From contig CM043956.1 of the NCBI GenBank assembly GCA_014529385.2, forward strand, positions 64,546,620-64,610,619: a DNA stretch of 64,000 nt, in the 5' to 3' direction. How positions within the stretch are numbered: position 1 is the first letter of the stretch; each line of letters begins with the position of its first letter. The notes beneath the pieces were generated by a model that was not told where the DNA came from, did no database searches, and saw only the letters and a program-made list of their open reading frames with translations. Positions 52,822-64,000 of this stretch are shown piece after piece. A program made the position numbers and the translations under genes. This DNA comes from Adiantum capillus-veneris. Its lineage: Eukaryota > Streptophyta > Polypodiopsida > Polypodiales > Pteridaceae.

Positions 52822-55234
52822 ACAACATGGGGTGGAGAGCAGTGGCAAGAAGCAATAGTCACTCCTTATTCATCTACGCATATCAATAATAAGTGAGTGT
52901 ACGGACACTAGACATCTGTCCTAGGGTAATGCATGTACCCCAACATGTCCCTTCCTCTTTGAGTGGCCATCCATTCATTGTGTAAAACCTAGTCCTTTGC
53001 CTTTGTCCCTCCTTGTGTAGCATAGCACACATTTGTGTTTCTTGTTTTACTTCTTGTCCACCCCCTATTGCCCTCGTCCCCCCCCACGGTAGCCCCTTGT
53101 CATCGTTGTCACCGCATCCGCAGCCTCCCCATTCCATGCAGTGGCCTTGCGAACAACCGCTCTACTCTGTAGCAAACATGCTTCTATTTAAATGCAATTG
53201 ATTGTATCTTTATGCCTCATTGTTGCTGCTTCTCTACCATTTTGTACCTTGGAGATAGTGTGTGCCCATCTCTCTCCTCCTCCTTTGTTGGATCAAATGT
53301 GCCTTCTTGTTGTGCACTCCCTCTCATCCTCTTCTTGCGTAGGCGGACTACAATCAAGGTGCATTGTTGTCTCTATGATTACTACTAAGTGTCACCAATC
53401 AAAACTACCTCATAAATTACTATACTTTCATTACCTACACTAGTTAGGACTAGCTCACACTAATTAACAAAAGCTCGAAGCTGTTAACACTAGTTTGTTA
53501 ACCTAACATGACATAAAAGTGTCCTTTCAGGGTTTTGGAAGCAAAACAAATACTCCTATCATATGTATGTGTTTTTAGACATCTTTACTTTATCTCAAAG
53601 CTAACACCACACTTTATGTGGGAAAAATAAGGAACACTCACAACTCTTGACTGCATGGGCATGTGGAGTTCTCAAACCCAAAATAGTGCTCAATTTGACC
53701 AAAAATAGCATATTTTCTAGGTGAACCCTATTTTACACAACGTAAAAATATCGTTAGACAATGAGCTTATTTTCTGGTATACATCAATGAGTTCTTGATC
53801 AAATTCTATGGTTGTTATAGGTCCCCAAAAGATTTTGAACATAGAATTAAGTACAAAAAAGGTGTATTGTTTGCATTCTCCTAACCTATCTTCAATGTTT
53901 TCATGTGTACACCCTTCATTATCTTTATAAATGCTTCTACTTTACACACTTTGGTTATTTACTTTCATGTTCAAGCACACAAAGCATCAAAAACATCAAA
54001 AAATGTCTTTCTAATAGATTTTGGAACACACCTTTGAAGTTCAAAAGGTGCATCGATAAAAGAAAATTTCCTTCCACAATGTGGCCTTCTGTATGGCATA
54101 TAAACCTATCAAGTTGGCACCAAATTGGAATTTTACACCTATAATTGGACCTAAGCTTGAAATGTACCAAATTTGTTGAGTGAAATTTAGCAACTTGAAG
54201 CCAACGTACTATTAACTCAAAATGAGCGTGATTCTAGTAAGATGGAAAATCACTTCTACCTCTGGGTTGTTTGCTATTTAGGGTATTAGGTGCTCCAAAA
54301 CTCAAGTAAGAAGAGGTAGATAGTGATAACTCCATAAACACACTCAAAATTTCCTTTTTATTACAAAGACACTTCCAAAATATTCATTGAAATGTAAATT
54401 TTACTAGAGAATCAACATAGAGAATTTTTCATAAATGGGCCATAGCTTTCAATAAATAAGCTTTTTATTTTATAAAAGCATTAAAACACCTTTATAACTA
54501 CCTATGATAGCTATGTAGCACTTTAGAGTTCACTAAACCATGTTTTAGGGTGAGCTACTACCAATTTCTTTAAAATTACCGAAAACAATACACGTTTTTT
54601 TTTGGCTCAAGGTAGGTTTAAAACTGTTATTCAAACTCAACTCTAAAGATGGAATCAGTAGCCCCAAAAAATTCCAAGTTTTTTTCAAGTCATAAGCTAG
54701 CTTTGTCAATATAGAGCACTTTAGAACCACCTTGATATCTGAAGTAATAATTCTAGAAAGTTACTGAGTTAAAAGGACACAAAAGTGTCCAAGGACATAA
54801 AAGTGTAATGTTACCAATCTAATATTAAGCACTTAATCACACTAATTATGTCCTTAACATTGATAATATATGGAATTCAAAATAGAAATAGATGAGGAGG
54901 ATCTTGTTGTTTTTTTGTAGTATTTTAGTGCTCCAATTTAGCTCCCAAAGAAGTTTCTTTGGATTTGGAAGCACCCCTATTGAGTATTTGAATTTGGATA
55001 TTTCAAAGATGTGAAGCTCAAAAAATCTTATTCAAATTTCAAATTGAAGTTTGGGGGGAAAATTAAATTTTGAATTTCTCCCAAAGTTTCTATTTCATCA
55101 TGGTCTTATGGCCACATGGCCATAGGTTGGACCCAAGGTTTTCTTTCTATTTATAGGCTTCCCTCTCACAAGCAATGTATTAACTAAAATCATGGACTCA
55201 TTGAAATTTTTACTCCTATATAGACGTACATACT

Positions 55235-55455
55235 ATAGGACTTATTTGACCAGATGAGAATAGCATGTCCATAAGTTCATTATGGCTCGCTATGGCAAGT
55301 CCTTAAAGAAAACCTATAACGCATTGTCATAGGGTCTCCCTTCAAACATTTTGACAAAATATTATATAGAGTTTATTTGACCAAAAGATAACAAATAGCA
55401 AGTCCTCAAAGACAACCCATAATGCATGGCCATAGGGTCCCGCTTCAAACATTGT
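55235..55455. repeat. Diverged direct repeat, two copies
   Basis: Both copies run 'ttatttgacca...agcaagtcctYaaagacaacc...catagggtc...cttcaaacatt' with many differences. Confidence 0.65.
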
Positions 55456-55654
55456 TATAGCTAGATTCTACTTCTAGTATAAGAGTGCATCATCACTCTC
55501 TATATCTCTTAGCTCGTTCCTTAAATCAATTACTGAAAATTGACCTATGTCCTCTCAATTCACTTCTCTGTGGTAACTCATGTGAAAGCCTATGAGTTTG
55601 CATGGATTCTACCCCTAGCTAAGACTCTAGTTAGAAGCACACCATGTTCAATCT

Positions 55655-55726
55655 AGCTTCTCTTGTATTTCTTATGTCCATATGATGCTCTCAAGCTTCT
55701 CTTGTATTTCTTATGTCCATATGATG
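55655..55726. repeat. 33-bp direct repeat with 39-bp period
   Basis: agcttctcttgtatttctta and following at 55655 and again at 55694, identical over 33 bases. Confidence 0.95.
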
Positions 55727-56976
55727 CCAAAGGAGCCCGCGTTAATCTTCTACCTAAACTTACATTCTTTACTTTCTTTTCCCCTTATTATTTGATATGA
55801 AATGAGTCTCCTTATCACATGTGCCAATGCGCTATGGTTTTCTAGAAAATATCCAAAAAACAGATATCATTATAGTGGTTAAAGTGACTTCCAATAAGTA
55901 GAGGTCTTTTAGCAAACCATTTCTAGAGAAAATTATATGTTTCGTCTCCTTAAAGACCCAATAATGGCTCTTTACTTTAAGGCTAGAGAGTGAACAAGGA
56001 TTCCTTGTTATTTTTCCTCTTGGAATTGTATATTGGACATGTCCTCTAGGTGCATATCCATGAGCTTTAACCCTACCTAAGAAAAATCTAGTCAAATATG
56101 TAACCTTTGCAATTTAGCTTGTCTTCATGTAGGATATATAGGAAAAAGACTAGAAGGTCTTGATAAGTTAATGGAGACCTCTGTAGTGACTATTAATGGT
56201 AGTTCTCTCATTTGGATTTTTATCCTTGACATGGTTTTTCACTCATTCAAAGTAGCACTTAGAGATGACTTATCAACAACCAATCATAAGAATCCCGTAA
56301 GTTCATGGTGGATATTAATTTATTAACTCCTAATAATTTACCTGGCCACATATATATAAATTCACTTTAGATTCTTTCCCAAGTCATACTCTTGGCTATT
56401 CATTGCCTCAATTTTTTTATGGAGGTGTCATAATTTCATCTTTTACATGGCTTTCCACATATTCATGGTTTTATGTTCAAATATTTCCAACTTCCATTGT
56501 GTCGTTACAGGTTCATTATATGTCTTTTCATGTTAACTGTTGACAGTTATAATATGGAGCGGCAGGCTCTCCCTTGACCCATCTAGGGCCTAGCATTTGG
56601 ATAGAAAAATATTGTCTATGATGTATCTCCATTTCCTATTGTCCAAACTTTTTTTGACCCATTCACATAAGTTCATTAGAGCTTAATCATTCATTTTGGT
56701 TCAATGAAATTTTCATATTTGACTTGGTCTTTCACATCTCCATGGATTTCTATTCAAGGATTTCCTAGTTTCAACGGGTTTTTGAATCCCTATAGGTTCA
56801 TAGTGGCTCTTCAATGTTCATGTTAATTTATAAGAGTCATGCCATAGGCTACCATTCGTGTCTTGTCATCTAACCTATTATAGTGTATGTCCATTTCCTA
56901 CAACCTAAATACTCTTTGACCCCATAGACTACCCCCATCGGTTGTCTGTTTAGACATGCATCTTTAACACTATTTT

Positions 56977-57350
56977 GGTACCAAAATAGGACACTTAAAT
57001 GTCCTTTTTTACCTTTGGAAGAAATAATCCTATGTCTTTTACACAAACAATTTGGCCGATTCCATTTTATAAATTCTTATTCACCATGTAAAGTTCTAAA
57101 AAAATTGGTGGACAAGGAAAAATACATAAGTAGCAAGTTCATTGAGCCTCCTAAAGAGTGTGTGGTACCAAAATAGGACACTTAAATGTCCTTTTTTACC
57201 TTTGGAAGAAATAATCCTATGTCTTTTACACAAACAATTTGGCCGATTCCATTTTATAAATTCTTATTCACCATGTAAAGTTCTAAAAAAATTGGTGGAC
57301 ACGGAAAAATACATAAGTAGCAAGTTCATTGAACCTCCTAAAGAGTGTGT
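56977..57350. repeat. 187-bp tandem duplication
   Basis: Copies at 56977-57163 and 57164-57350, starting ggtaccaaaataggacac and ending agagtgtgt, with two visible substitutions. The first junction forms the perfect 18-base palindrome tattttggtaccaaaata (56971-56988). Confidence 0.95.
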
Positions 57351-57779
57351 GGTTTTAAAAATTAGGATCATGTTTATACTAGTGTGATTTCTACCAGTTA
57401 AAAAAATCCATTCAATGAACTAAATTCTTGGCACGTCCTTATAACCAAGGAGACATTAAAAATGGTCAATGTATCCTACTAGAAAATTCAATTTCACGTA
57501 TTATAAAATCAATTTCTTGGACACTCTTCAATAAAACATCATCTCAAAAAATTGAATAAGTTATGCAAGTGCTCACTTGCAAATATCCTGCGCAATAACT
57601 TTTGTGAAATCATACAAATTGCATACAAATTCCCTAAGAGTACAATGCGTGTCAACTCATAGACATTCCATAAAACCAAAAAACACAAAGAGAGCATAAA
57701 TATATGGTAGAAATAAAGAATCAAACATGCACAAGATGATTATATGATCTTACAACCTGCCTTGCACTTGTGCCAACTT

Positions 57780-60296
57780 GATCACATCCTGCATTGCATG
57801 ATACTTGTAGAAACATGGCTCCACACACAAGAACTTCTTACACTTTGGGCATAGACGGTTCTACTTGGCTTAGACCCAATCACTGCCTCTTCTTCATGCA
57901 AGAATCTTTTCCGCTCACACTAGCACATACAAAGAAAAACTTACTTGCATGCGAGCTCATCTTCATAAATGTGTGTCCACCCATAGACTCACTTGGATAC
58001 ATGAACTTTCTCTGTTTGCGGGTCACTGTGATGGACGTCCATAGCATAGCTCTCACACATCAACATAAAATATCAATACAAGGGAAGCGACCAGGATGAG
58101 GCATGGAAACTCACTAGGGTGTCATTCCTAATGAAGTGAACTCGATGAGATGCAACTACTAACTCTGCAAGAAAATCATATGCACTAAAGCCAAGTAATT
58201 TGCCTATGTCCTTCTACACAGCTCTACAGTCATCACGCCCATTTACCATGCAAATCATGTCGGAATCGCACGAAACTTGAAGGGGAGCTACAGGAGACTA
58301 TTTAGAATCTATCCTATCACTGTCACAACATTCTGGAGAGGTATAAAGATCGCGATCGTTCATCCCAAAGTCAGCAAAAACAGTGAACAGGTGATCCCAA
58401 AGGGTCGTTTTAGGGTCCCTTAAGCCTCTCTTAGAGTCAAAACAGCATAGCATGCGCGGTTAAACACTCAAAATAGCGATTTAAGGTCTCAAACTCGTAG
58501 TTGAACACCTCCACCAAATCTTGAATGATTACACTTGAATGGAAAAGCAAAGTAAGAGGAACACAATGCAATAAACAAATCTGAATTCGGATTACCGTAG
58601 CCACAATAACGAAGATTACAAGTTGGAGCAAGATAGAGCTCTTAAACGTACGCTGTCTTCTTCACATAAAAGAGTTCAAACTTACAAAACTGACCTTTAT
58701 AGTTTAGGTCTTTACAAATGGCTTGTCCGGCCAAAAAGTCCTAAACTTCTAAATGGATCTCCACTATACAAATGCTCTCGAAAAAATAATCCAAAATTTC
58801 TTTACAAGTTCTCAGCTTAGAAAAGCTCTTTTACAAAAGGATGATATTTCCGCAAAAATGTAGATTCCTTGAAAAATGTGACTCTTTCTCTGGAGACCAT
58901 TGCTTCGTCCGCCAAACATTGCCAAACATTCTCAATGTATGTATTCCAGAAAAATGATTATTCACAAGTTGTTCTTGCGATCTCACCATAAATTGAAAAC
59001 ATCATGTGTCTTGTTTGCCATGCAAGAACTTCCAAATGATATAAGCATTTGCAAACATTGAATCAAGCATGCCCCAAAACAATGCATGCCACCACTTCCA
59101 ATCGTGAATGCTCATGTCCAAACTATATCCAAAACCCAAGACCATAGAATCAAAAACATCACATCCTGCTTTGCATTTGTTGTACTGCTTAGCAATTTCT
59201 AGACATGTGACACCAATATTATGACCTCTTCCAACTTGTCTCTGAACTTCACCTCTCTTCATTCCATACACATTCAAAGCAAAATATATTGTCTTTTTAT
59301 TCATCGAACTACATGCAATAAGACCTTTACTGTCATCATACACAAAGCGTTATGTACCTTGCTCACATCAATCAGTATGCAACATGTGAGCTTCCAAAAA
59401 GTTCTTCCGATTTTTCATATCTGTTCCTGTAGCTCCATGACCCTCATGCATAAAATGCATCAAGAGATTCACCGAAGTAAACCATTGGTAAAAAAATACA
59501 TGGTGACCTCTTTGCTTCAAATCTTTCACAAGCATATACACAACATGAAAGGAAAACTCTGTATAGGGCATCTTGTCATACACACAAAATGAATAATTAT
59601 AACCTGTTTTTGAGTCACATAAGTTCCAATTTTGGATTGAAACTTATGTTACTTTTCTGGATTGTAAACTCTGCATGGATTCAACTTACATGTGGAAGAA
59701 CTAATCCTCTAATTTACTGTTACATGTTTTCCACAGGTGTTATGGAATTGAAAAGTAGCATTTAGTCTGTGTTTCAATGGTAAGATTTTCCATAACTTGT
59801 AGTCCCTCGTTCCTCTCACAAGTGGCAGTTGAGAATTGCTCGGTACATGTAAAAACGGCTTTATTTGCTAATATTCATTTTGTCCCATGTTTTTTGCATA
59901 GTTTGGATACTGTACTACACAAGTATCTCCTTTCCAATAAAAAATCTTGTCTAACATAAACTGCAATACCGTTCCAACTGATTGCATATCTATTGATCTT
60001 GTGCACAATTTGTTATACCAAATCAAGAGGAAAAAGAGACAAGAAAGGTAAATATTTGTAAAACTCTCTTGGCACTTGTCCCAAGTCAGAATCCACAATA
60101 TCCACAAACAATGACGATTGCTTGAAGGTCCCATCAAGCTCCACATGCATCTTGTATCCAAGTTTCCATCTTGGAATTCTTACATTAGACCAATCTAACT
60201 TATAATCACTATCACACAAAACCGGCCCTATGGCCTCCAAAATTTTTCTCTCATGCAACTACTCGACCATTCTAAATTAGAATCAAAAGTGTGGCC
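57780..60296 (-). pseudogene. piggyBac-type transposase remnant, copy 2 (split by a solo LTR)
   Basis: Minus-strand pieces in order: SDYKLDWSNVRIPRWKLGYK (60258 leftwards); FLSLFPLDLVYQIVHKINRY, the conserved N-terminal PLDxxxxIxxxTNxYA-like motif; a degenerate first-Asp segment (VN, stop, RISSSTCKLN near 59710); HHVFFYQWFTSVNLLMHFMH, GATGTDMKNRKNF (59400-59520, second Asp segment with Tyr for Asp); CDVFDSMVLGFGYSLDMSIH, WWHALFWGMLDSMFANAYII (59020-59180); and, beyond the solo LTR, KCKKFLCVEPCFYKYHAMQD (57790-57850), the cysteine-rich tail. It spans the whole family length. Frameshifts, stops and a missing catalytic Asp show it is dead. Similar at DNA level to 10212-11700. Confidence 0.85.
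58013..58928. mobile_element. Solo LTR, 916 bp, in piggyBac copy 2
   Basis: Begins tgtttgcggg and ends gccaaaca (TG...CA with inverted tgtttg/caaaca). Flanked by the 5-bp duplication ttctc at 58008-58012 and 58929-58933. The paralogous copy at 10434-10450 reads straight through (gaactttctcatgtatg), giving the empty site. No internal coding sequence. A lone LTR usually results from recombination between two LTRs. I see no second copy in this window, so the parent family is unknown. Confidence 0.9.
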
Positions 60297-61110
60297 ACAT
60301 GCATCACATTGAACCACAAAAGGTTTCAAAAGATCTGGACAAATGATAACTTGATCTGAAGTCGGCTTTTATTTCAAGTGTTTGAAGGCTAGAATTTCCT
60401 TGGCTGTCCACTTGAAAGTAATTCCTTTCCCTTGCAGTGTATGGAGGGGAGAAGAAATCTCAACAAAATTTTGGATGAATGCCTTGCAGTAGGAACATAA
60501 GCCTAGAAAGATTGAGATGTCATGTACAGACTTCAAGTCTATCCATGACCTAATTGATTCCACTTGGGTGGGATCCATACGTACCACATCATTTGAAACA
60601 ATGTGCCCAAGGAAGTGAATCTCTTCCAAAAAGAGTTCACTCTTCTTCTCATTAATGAGTAGCATGTTCTTGCATAGCTAATTTAAAACCGTGGTCAAGT
60701 GATCCCTATGCTCCTCTTCAAACTTTGAATACACAATCATGTCAACAAATAATGTACCCTTGAAGTTTCTATGTGGTCTAAATATTCTGTCCATTATTCT
60801 ATTGAATGTGGGAAGAGAATTTGTGAGACCAAATGGCATGACAAGGAGGCCAAATGTTGTCTTGAATGTAATCTTACGCACATGTTCTGGCCTAATGCAT
60901 ATCTGATTGTACACACTCTTTATGTCTATTCGGGTAAAGAGTGACGTGCCCTCAAACCGGTCAAGGATTTCATCTATCCTTGCTATGGAGAACTTGTTCT
61001 TTATGGTATTCTTTTTCAAAGTGCAGTAGTCAATGCACATGCGCCATGAACCATCCTTCTTCTGCACTAGGAGTACATGCGAACAAAAAGGGGATGAACT
61101 GGGCTGAATC
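60296..61110 (-). pseudogene. Element E reverse transcriptase and start of RNase H
   Basis: The frame 60678-61067 has MQKKDGSWRMCIDYCTLKKN, FTRIDIKSVYNQICIRPEHV and LVMPFGLTNSLPTFNRIMDR. It ends in LFVDMIVYSKFEEEH, where FVDD is FVDM, so polymerase activity is lost. The frame 60369-60665 adds FLEEIHFLGHIVSNDVVRMD and ISIFLGLCSYCKAFIQNFVE (connection and thumb). Past it one frame reads VIICPDLLKPFVVQCDACG, the first RNase H strand with its Asp. There gypsy similarity stops and the piggyBac sequence begins on the same strand. The rest of RNase H and the integrase are absent from the window. Confidence 0.85.
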
Positions 61111-61955
61111 AGCCCCTTGAGTCTAAAAGCTCATTGACCGGACTCATAATCTCTTTCTACTGGGCTGTAGTAACCCTTTACAGTAGCATGTTTAGTGGAC
61201 TAGAACCTGATACAAGATCCACATGTTTCTCAAGAGGTAATTCCCCTAGAAAAGAGTCCAAAACACAATCACTAAAATAAAAAAGTTGACCTATCTTTAT
61301 CTAAGGTACACAAATTAGATACCATTTTAGGTACTTCTTTTGCAAAGATCAAGTACGTAGAGAAATGATTCTTACAGATGAAATAGCATAAGTAGAAACA
61401 ACTGGAACGGACTCACCTTTAAGATTTACATCAAAGACATGAGTCTTTCCTTTATGTACAAGGGTAATCTTTTTGCTGTGAGTATCCACCATAGCACGCA
61501 ACCTGTAACACCATGGATACCGAATAGCATCAGAGCCCTCAAGTGGCATAATATGAAATTCTTTCGCATTCACATAACTCGGAATGGGCAAACCACGTTT
61601 CCCCAAAATGGGAGTAGTAGGCTTTGGAATGACATGGGCTTGCCAAACCTGTTTCACCTGTCATGCCCATCTCCTCTACACGAATTTTCAGCTTTAATGC
61701 TAGTACTAATGATATGAAATTTTTACGGGCTATTGGATCAAAGAAATATAATAATGTCATGTCTCTAACATTTTCCCAAGCTATGCACAATTCAATGGCA
61801 TCTACGTTTGGTTGGTCACCAATCAAATTTGGGACAAGTTGTGCATGGATTTGGTTTCTTTCCTTTAGGCTCTGACTTGCCATCCTTATCCTGTGACTTC
61901 TTTGTGGGAATTCATTCACAAAATGTCTATCCTCTTCACAAATGAAACATTTCAT
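61111..61955 (-). pseudogene. Element E protease and gag zinc knuckle
   Basis: 61539-61955 begins with a damaged CCHC knuckle (CFICEEDRHFVNEFP, last Cys replaced). It continues with a retropepsin-like segment (ENVRDMTLLYFFDPIARKNF, ISLVLALKLKIRVEEMGMTG), in which the active-site DxGA/S has become DPIA. 61349-61657 carries the second half (RYPWCYRLRAMVDTHSKKIT, LVHKGKTHVFDV). Between 61111 and 61348 the linker to RT is present only in broken frames. Confidence 0.7.
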
Positions 61956-63421
61956 GGCCTCTCTTAGAGATTTCCTTTCTTTAAAAGATTTGCCAAAAGA
62001 ATGTCTTTTCTATCCTGGTCCTTACCTAGAAGAATGTTATTTTACTTCTTGGACGTGCCAGCTTCATCAGTGGAGGGTTTCTTTGTGGGAGGCACGGAAG
62101 GCTTTGCTACAACATTTCCCTTGGCTAAAAACTATTTACCGTGAGACCTTTTCTTGTTGCTATTAAATCCATCGAAGGGTCTTGTTACAATTTATTGGTC
62201 ACTCTTTCATCCTCCATCAACTGTGCCATATCCATGGTAGTAGTCTTTGTATAATATTCCCTGATTGCTTTGGGTAATCCCCTGATTTATTTGGGTAATA
62301 TGCATCAGTACTTCTCAACCTATTTTGAATATGGCACAAACCTATAGGAGGAGGTTATTGGCAATAGTGTGGCATAGCATTGTTTATTATACTCTTCAAG
62401 ATTTGCACAGCTTTTGGCATTCAACTCATGCCATTCTGTTATCACATCCACTTCAAAAGTGTTTGTAAGCCATGCAGATGCAAAACGCTGTTTGAACTCG
62501 ATCCATGTTGTAGGGGCTTGAACTTGATTCAACAATGCGGTCACCATTGAAGCACATTCCCTTTCAAGAAAGTGGCAGCATTGTGTATATTTGAAGAATT
62601 TGTGAAGTTTACTTCAACATAAGCTGCATCAAACTATTGTATGAAGGTAAAGACCTTCAGTGGATCCTTAGTTCCCCTAAAAGTTTCAACTTCACCCCGT
62701 GCATACCTTCCTTATAATCCTTAGACTGACTCAAAGGAGTCAAATTGTCATAAACGGATGCTCGTAAAAGTGGTGCTCCAAAATTTCCCATTCCAGCACT
62801 TGCATCACCTATTTTACCTGTCATATTTGCATTTTGAGCAAATGGCTGCAAAAAACCAGCCATATCAAATTGTGTTCCATGCATTCAAAATTTACCATAG
62901 ATATCCTGAAACCTGGTTGGACACCTGTGTTACCATACATAGGGTTAACCATGCTTGGTTGCATTGTCCCAAACACATTCCCTGGCATATAACATGTGGA
63001 AGTTCCAACCATAGCTTGAAACACTGAATCACATCCAAAATAACCAAGATATGAAGTAGGTAATAGAAGGGTTTGACGCATATCTTGTTCATTACTCCGT
63101 TGAACATTCACAAATGATTCATGTCCAGGAAAATCAAATTGCTTGGGATCAATGGACACCGCTAGTTTCCCAATCACATGGGATTTCCTTGAGCATCACA
63201 AGACCTTTGTGCATAGGAAATCTCCTTTTCCTGCAACAGCTCAATCATGCCCTATATCGGAGCCTTACATCCATGGATCTTGGCCAACTGCTGAAACATT
63301 TCCACGCAGGTATGCAGTTGAGCTCTGAACATCTATCCTCTTATTGAAGAGTTGAAGGAACTTTCTCTGTGCCATGTGAGGAAGATCCCTCTTCAAGTAC
63401 TTGGTCTCTCTTCTCTGCCAT
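61956..63421 (-). pseudogene. Element E gag
   Basis: The likely start is an ATG read on the minus strand at 63419-63421 (MAEKRDQVLEEGSSSHGTEK). It is followed in another frame by LQLFNKRIDVQSSTAYLRGN. Next come a Gly/Met/Asn-rich region (62821-63177, GMGNFGAPLLRA near 62760) and the capsid fragment 62320-62547 (APTTWIEFKQRFASAWLTNT, FEVDVITEWHELNAKSCANL, EEYNKQCYATLLPI), the typical retrotransposon gag core. Multiple frame breaks. The element lies on the minus strand upstream of protease and RT. Confidence 0.75.
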
Positions 63422-64000
63422 AATGATAAGCTATGTGTTTCTTTCACCCGCAACAATCCACACTGCACGTTTTGAAGAAAAAGGGGCTATCCCGTTGATG
63501 GAACCATATAACCATCCTATACACAGAAGCGGGCGGTATTAATTCAACTACCAGTTAAATCTACATAGACCACTGAGGAGAAATGAGAGAACAGATGTGT
63601 CCAGTGACTAGATCGTCACTGCGCACACAAAGACCGCCTTGTAGGCTCCAATGACTTGTGTCTCTTTGGGTATTTCTTTATTCAAGTGAAAATAGATGAT
63701 CCAAACACTTAGATCAAAATCTTCCAAGCTGTACAAACCTATCGAGGAGTAAAATTGCGGGTTTCTAGCCTGATTTTGGTAGCATTACGGCACCAAAACC
63801 CCTATAGGTCAAAAGTACACCTCTAAGACATATTCCCTTGCATTTTAGAAGCTTTTTGATAAGTTGCAATCGAAATTCAGCATGCTATAATTTAATATTT
63901 GATCACTGAGAAGTGTCCAAACTCTTGCAAGACAACCCCAAGGGTTCCCCGAGGCTTCCCTGGTGTTCATTTACAATTTAGGTGCGAGAACCTAAACCTA
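63422..64000. other. Element E leader or LTR, not resolved
   Basis: No coding similarity. By position it should hold the leader, PBS and part of the 5' LTR of element E. I found no tRNA-Met type PBS. A minus-strand tggttccatcaacgggat at about 63494-63511 is a candidate with unknown tRNA. Confidence 0.3.

Larger units (their letters stand above)
52196..57779. other. Gene-free 5.6 kb: unassigned AT-rich DNA with simple and tandem repeats
   Basis: I find no retrotransposon domain, transposase or other family on either strand. Contents I can name: a G19 run joined to (AG)30 at 52742-52820, a diverged 140-bp direct repeat at about 55235-55455, a 39-bp-period repeat at 55655-55726 and a 187-bp tandem duplication at 56977-57350. 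A loose motif 'ggacacaaaagtgtcc' and relatives followed by 'ttttggaag' recurs near 53505, 54773 and 56990, hinting at decayed copies of one repeat family. Confidence 0.45.

Noticed and set aside
52711-52896. Open frame of Arg-Glu repeats and Leu-Ser repeats on both strands
   Set aside because: Produced entirely by the G19 and AG microsatellites.
1-64000. tRNA or rRNA genes
   Set aside because: I saw no segment with convincing A and B boxes plus cloverleaf, and no rRNA-like sequence; the tRNA-like matches are retroelement primer sites.

Overview
The window is repeat-dense land-plant nuclear DNA. Nearly every recognisable coding segment belongs to a transposable element, and I see no intact ordinary host gene. 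The plant assignment rests on Ty3/gypsy polyproteins of the Tat type (two successive RNase H domains), a chromodomain-bearing gypsy element, Ty1/copia elements primed by initiator tRNA-Met, long AG/GT/G tracts and a decayed hAT transposase. Two piggyBac-type transposases with a cysteine-rich tail and a kinase with an HNDLHPYN loop hint at a non-flowering plant such as a fern. That last point is inference only.

Layout. 1-7979: internal part of a decayed minus-strand Tat element (A), entered at its 3' end, with a 660-bp TIR element and another probable insertion inside it; its 5' LTR starts at 7980. 10212-12453: a piggyBac transposase remnant joined to a gypsy RT remnant (composite copy 1). 13353-18924: a complete minus-strand LTR element with 177-bp LTRs, PBS, PPT and target duplication but no detectable gag or pol. 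19852-21899: hAT transposase remnant. 22500-23987: kinase-like pseudogene. 24142-29321: young Ty1/copia element with a few disabling mutations. 29590-38209: minus-strand chromovirus (D), split by a complete gag-only element at 29945-33210 that carries a 749-bp near-perfect hairpin; its 5' LTR starts at 38210. 39451-52195: Tat element C (minus), whose 3' LTR is split by the nearly intact Tat element B (plus, 40413-49632). 52196-57779: no genes, simple and tandem repeats. 57780-61066: composite copy 2, interrupted by a 916-bp solo LTR. 60296-63421: the gag-protease-RT part of the gypsy element (E) that hosts copy 2.

How the parts relate. The window records layered insertions: B into C, the gag-only element into D, the solo LTR into the piggyBac remnant, and the piggyBac gene into a gypsy RNase H region before that composite was duplicated. 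Element B and the copia element have LTR pairs differing at only about 2 percent of sites by eye, so they are recent. The gag-only element's LTRs differ by about 3 percent, and the 13-19 kb element's by about 8 percent. The two non-autonomous elements would depend on proteins supplied by relatives elsewhere. Coordinates of decayed elements are approximate where no LTR, target duplication or stop codon fixes them.
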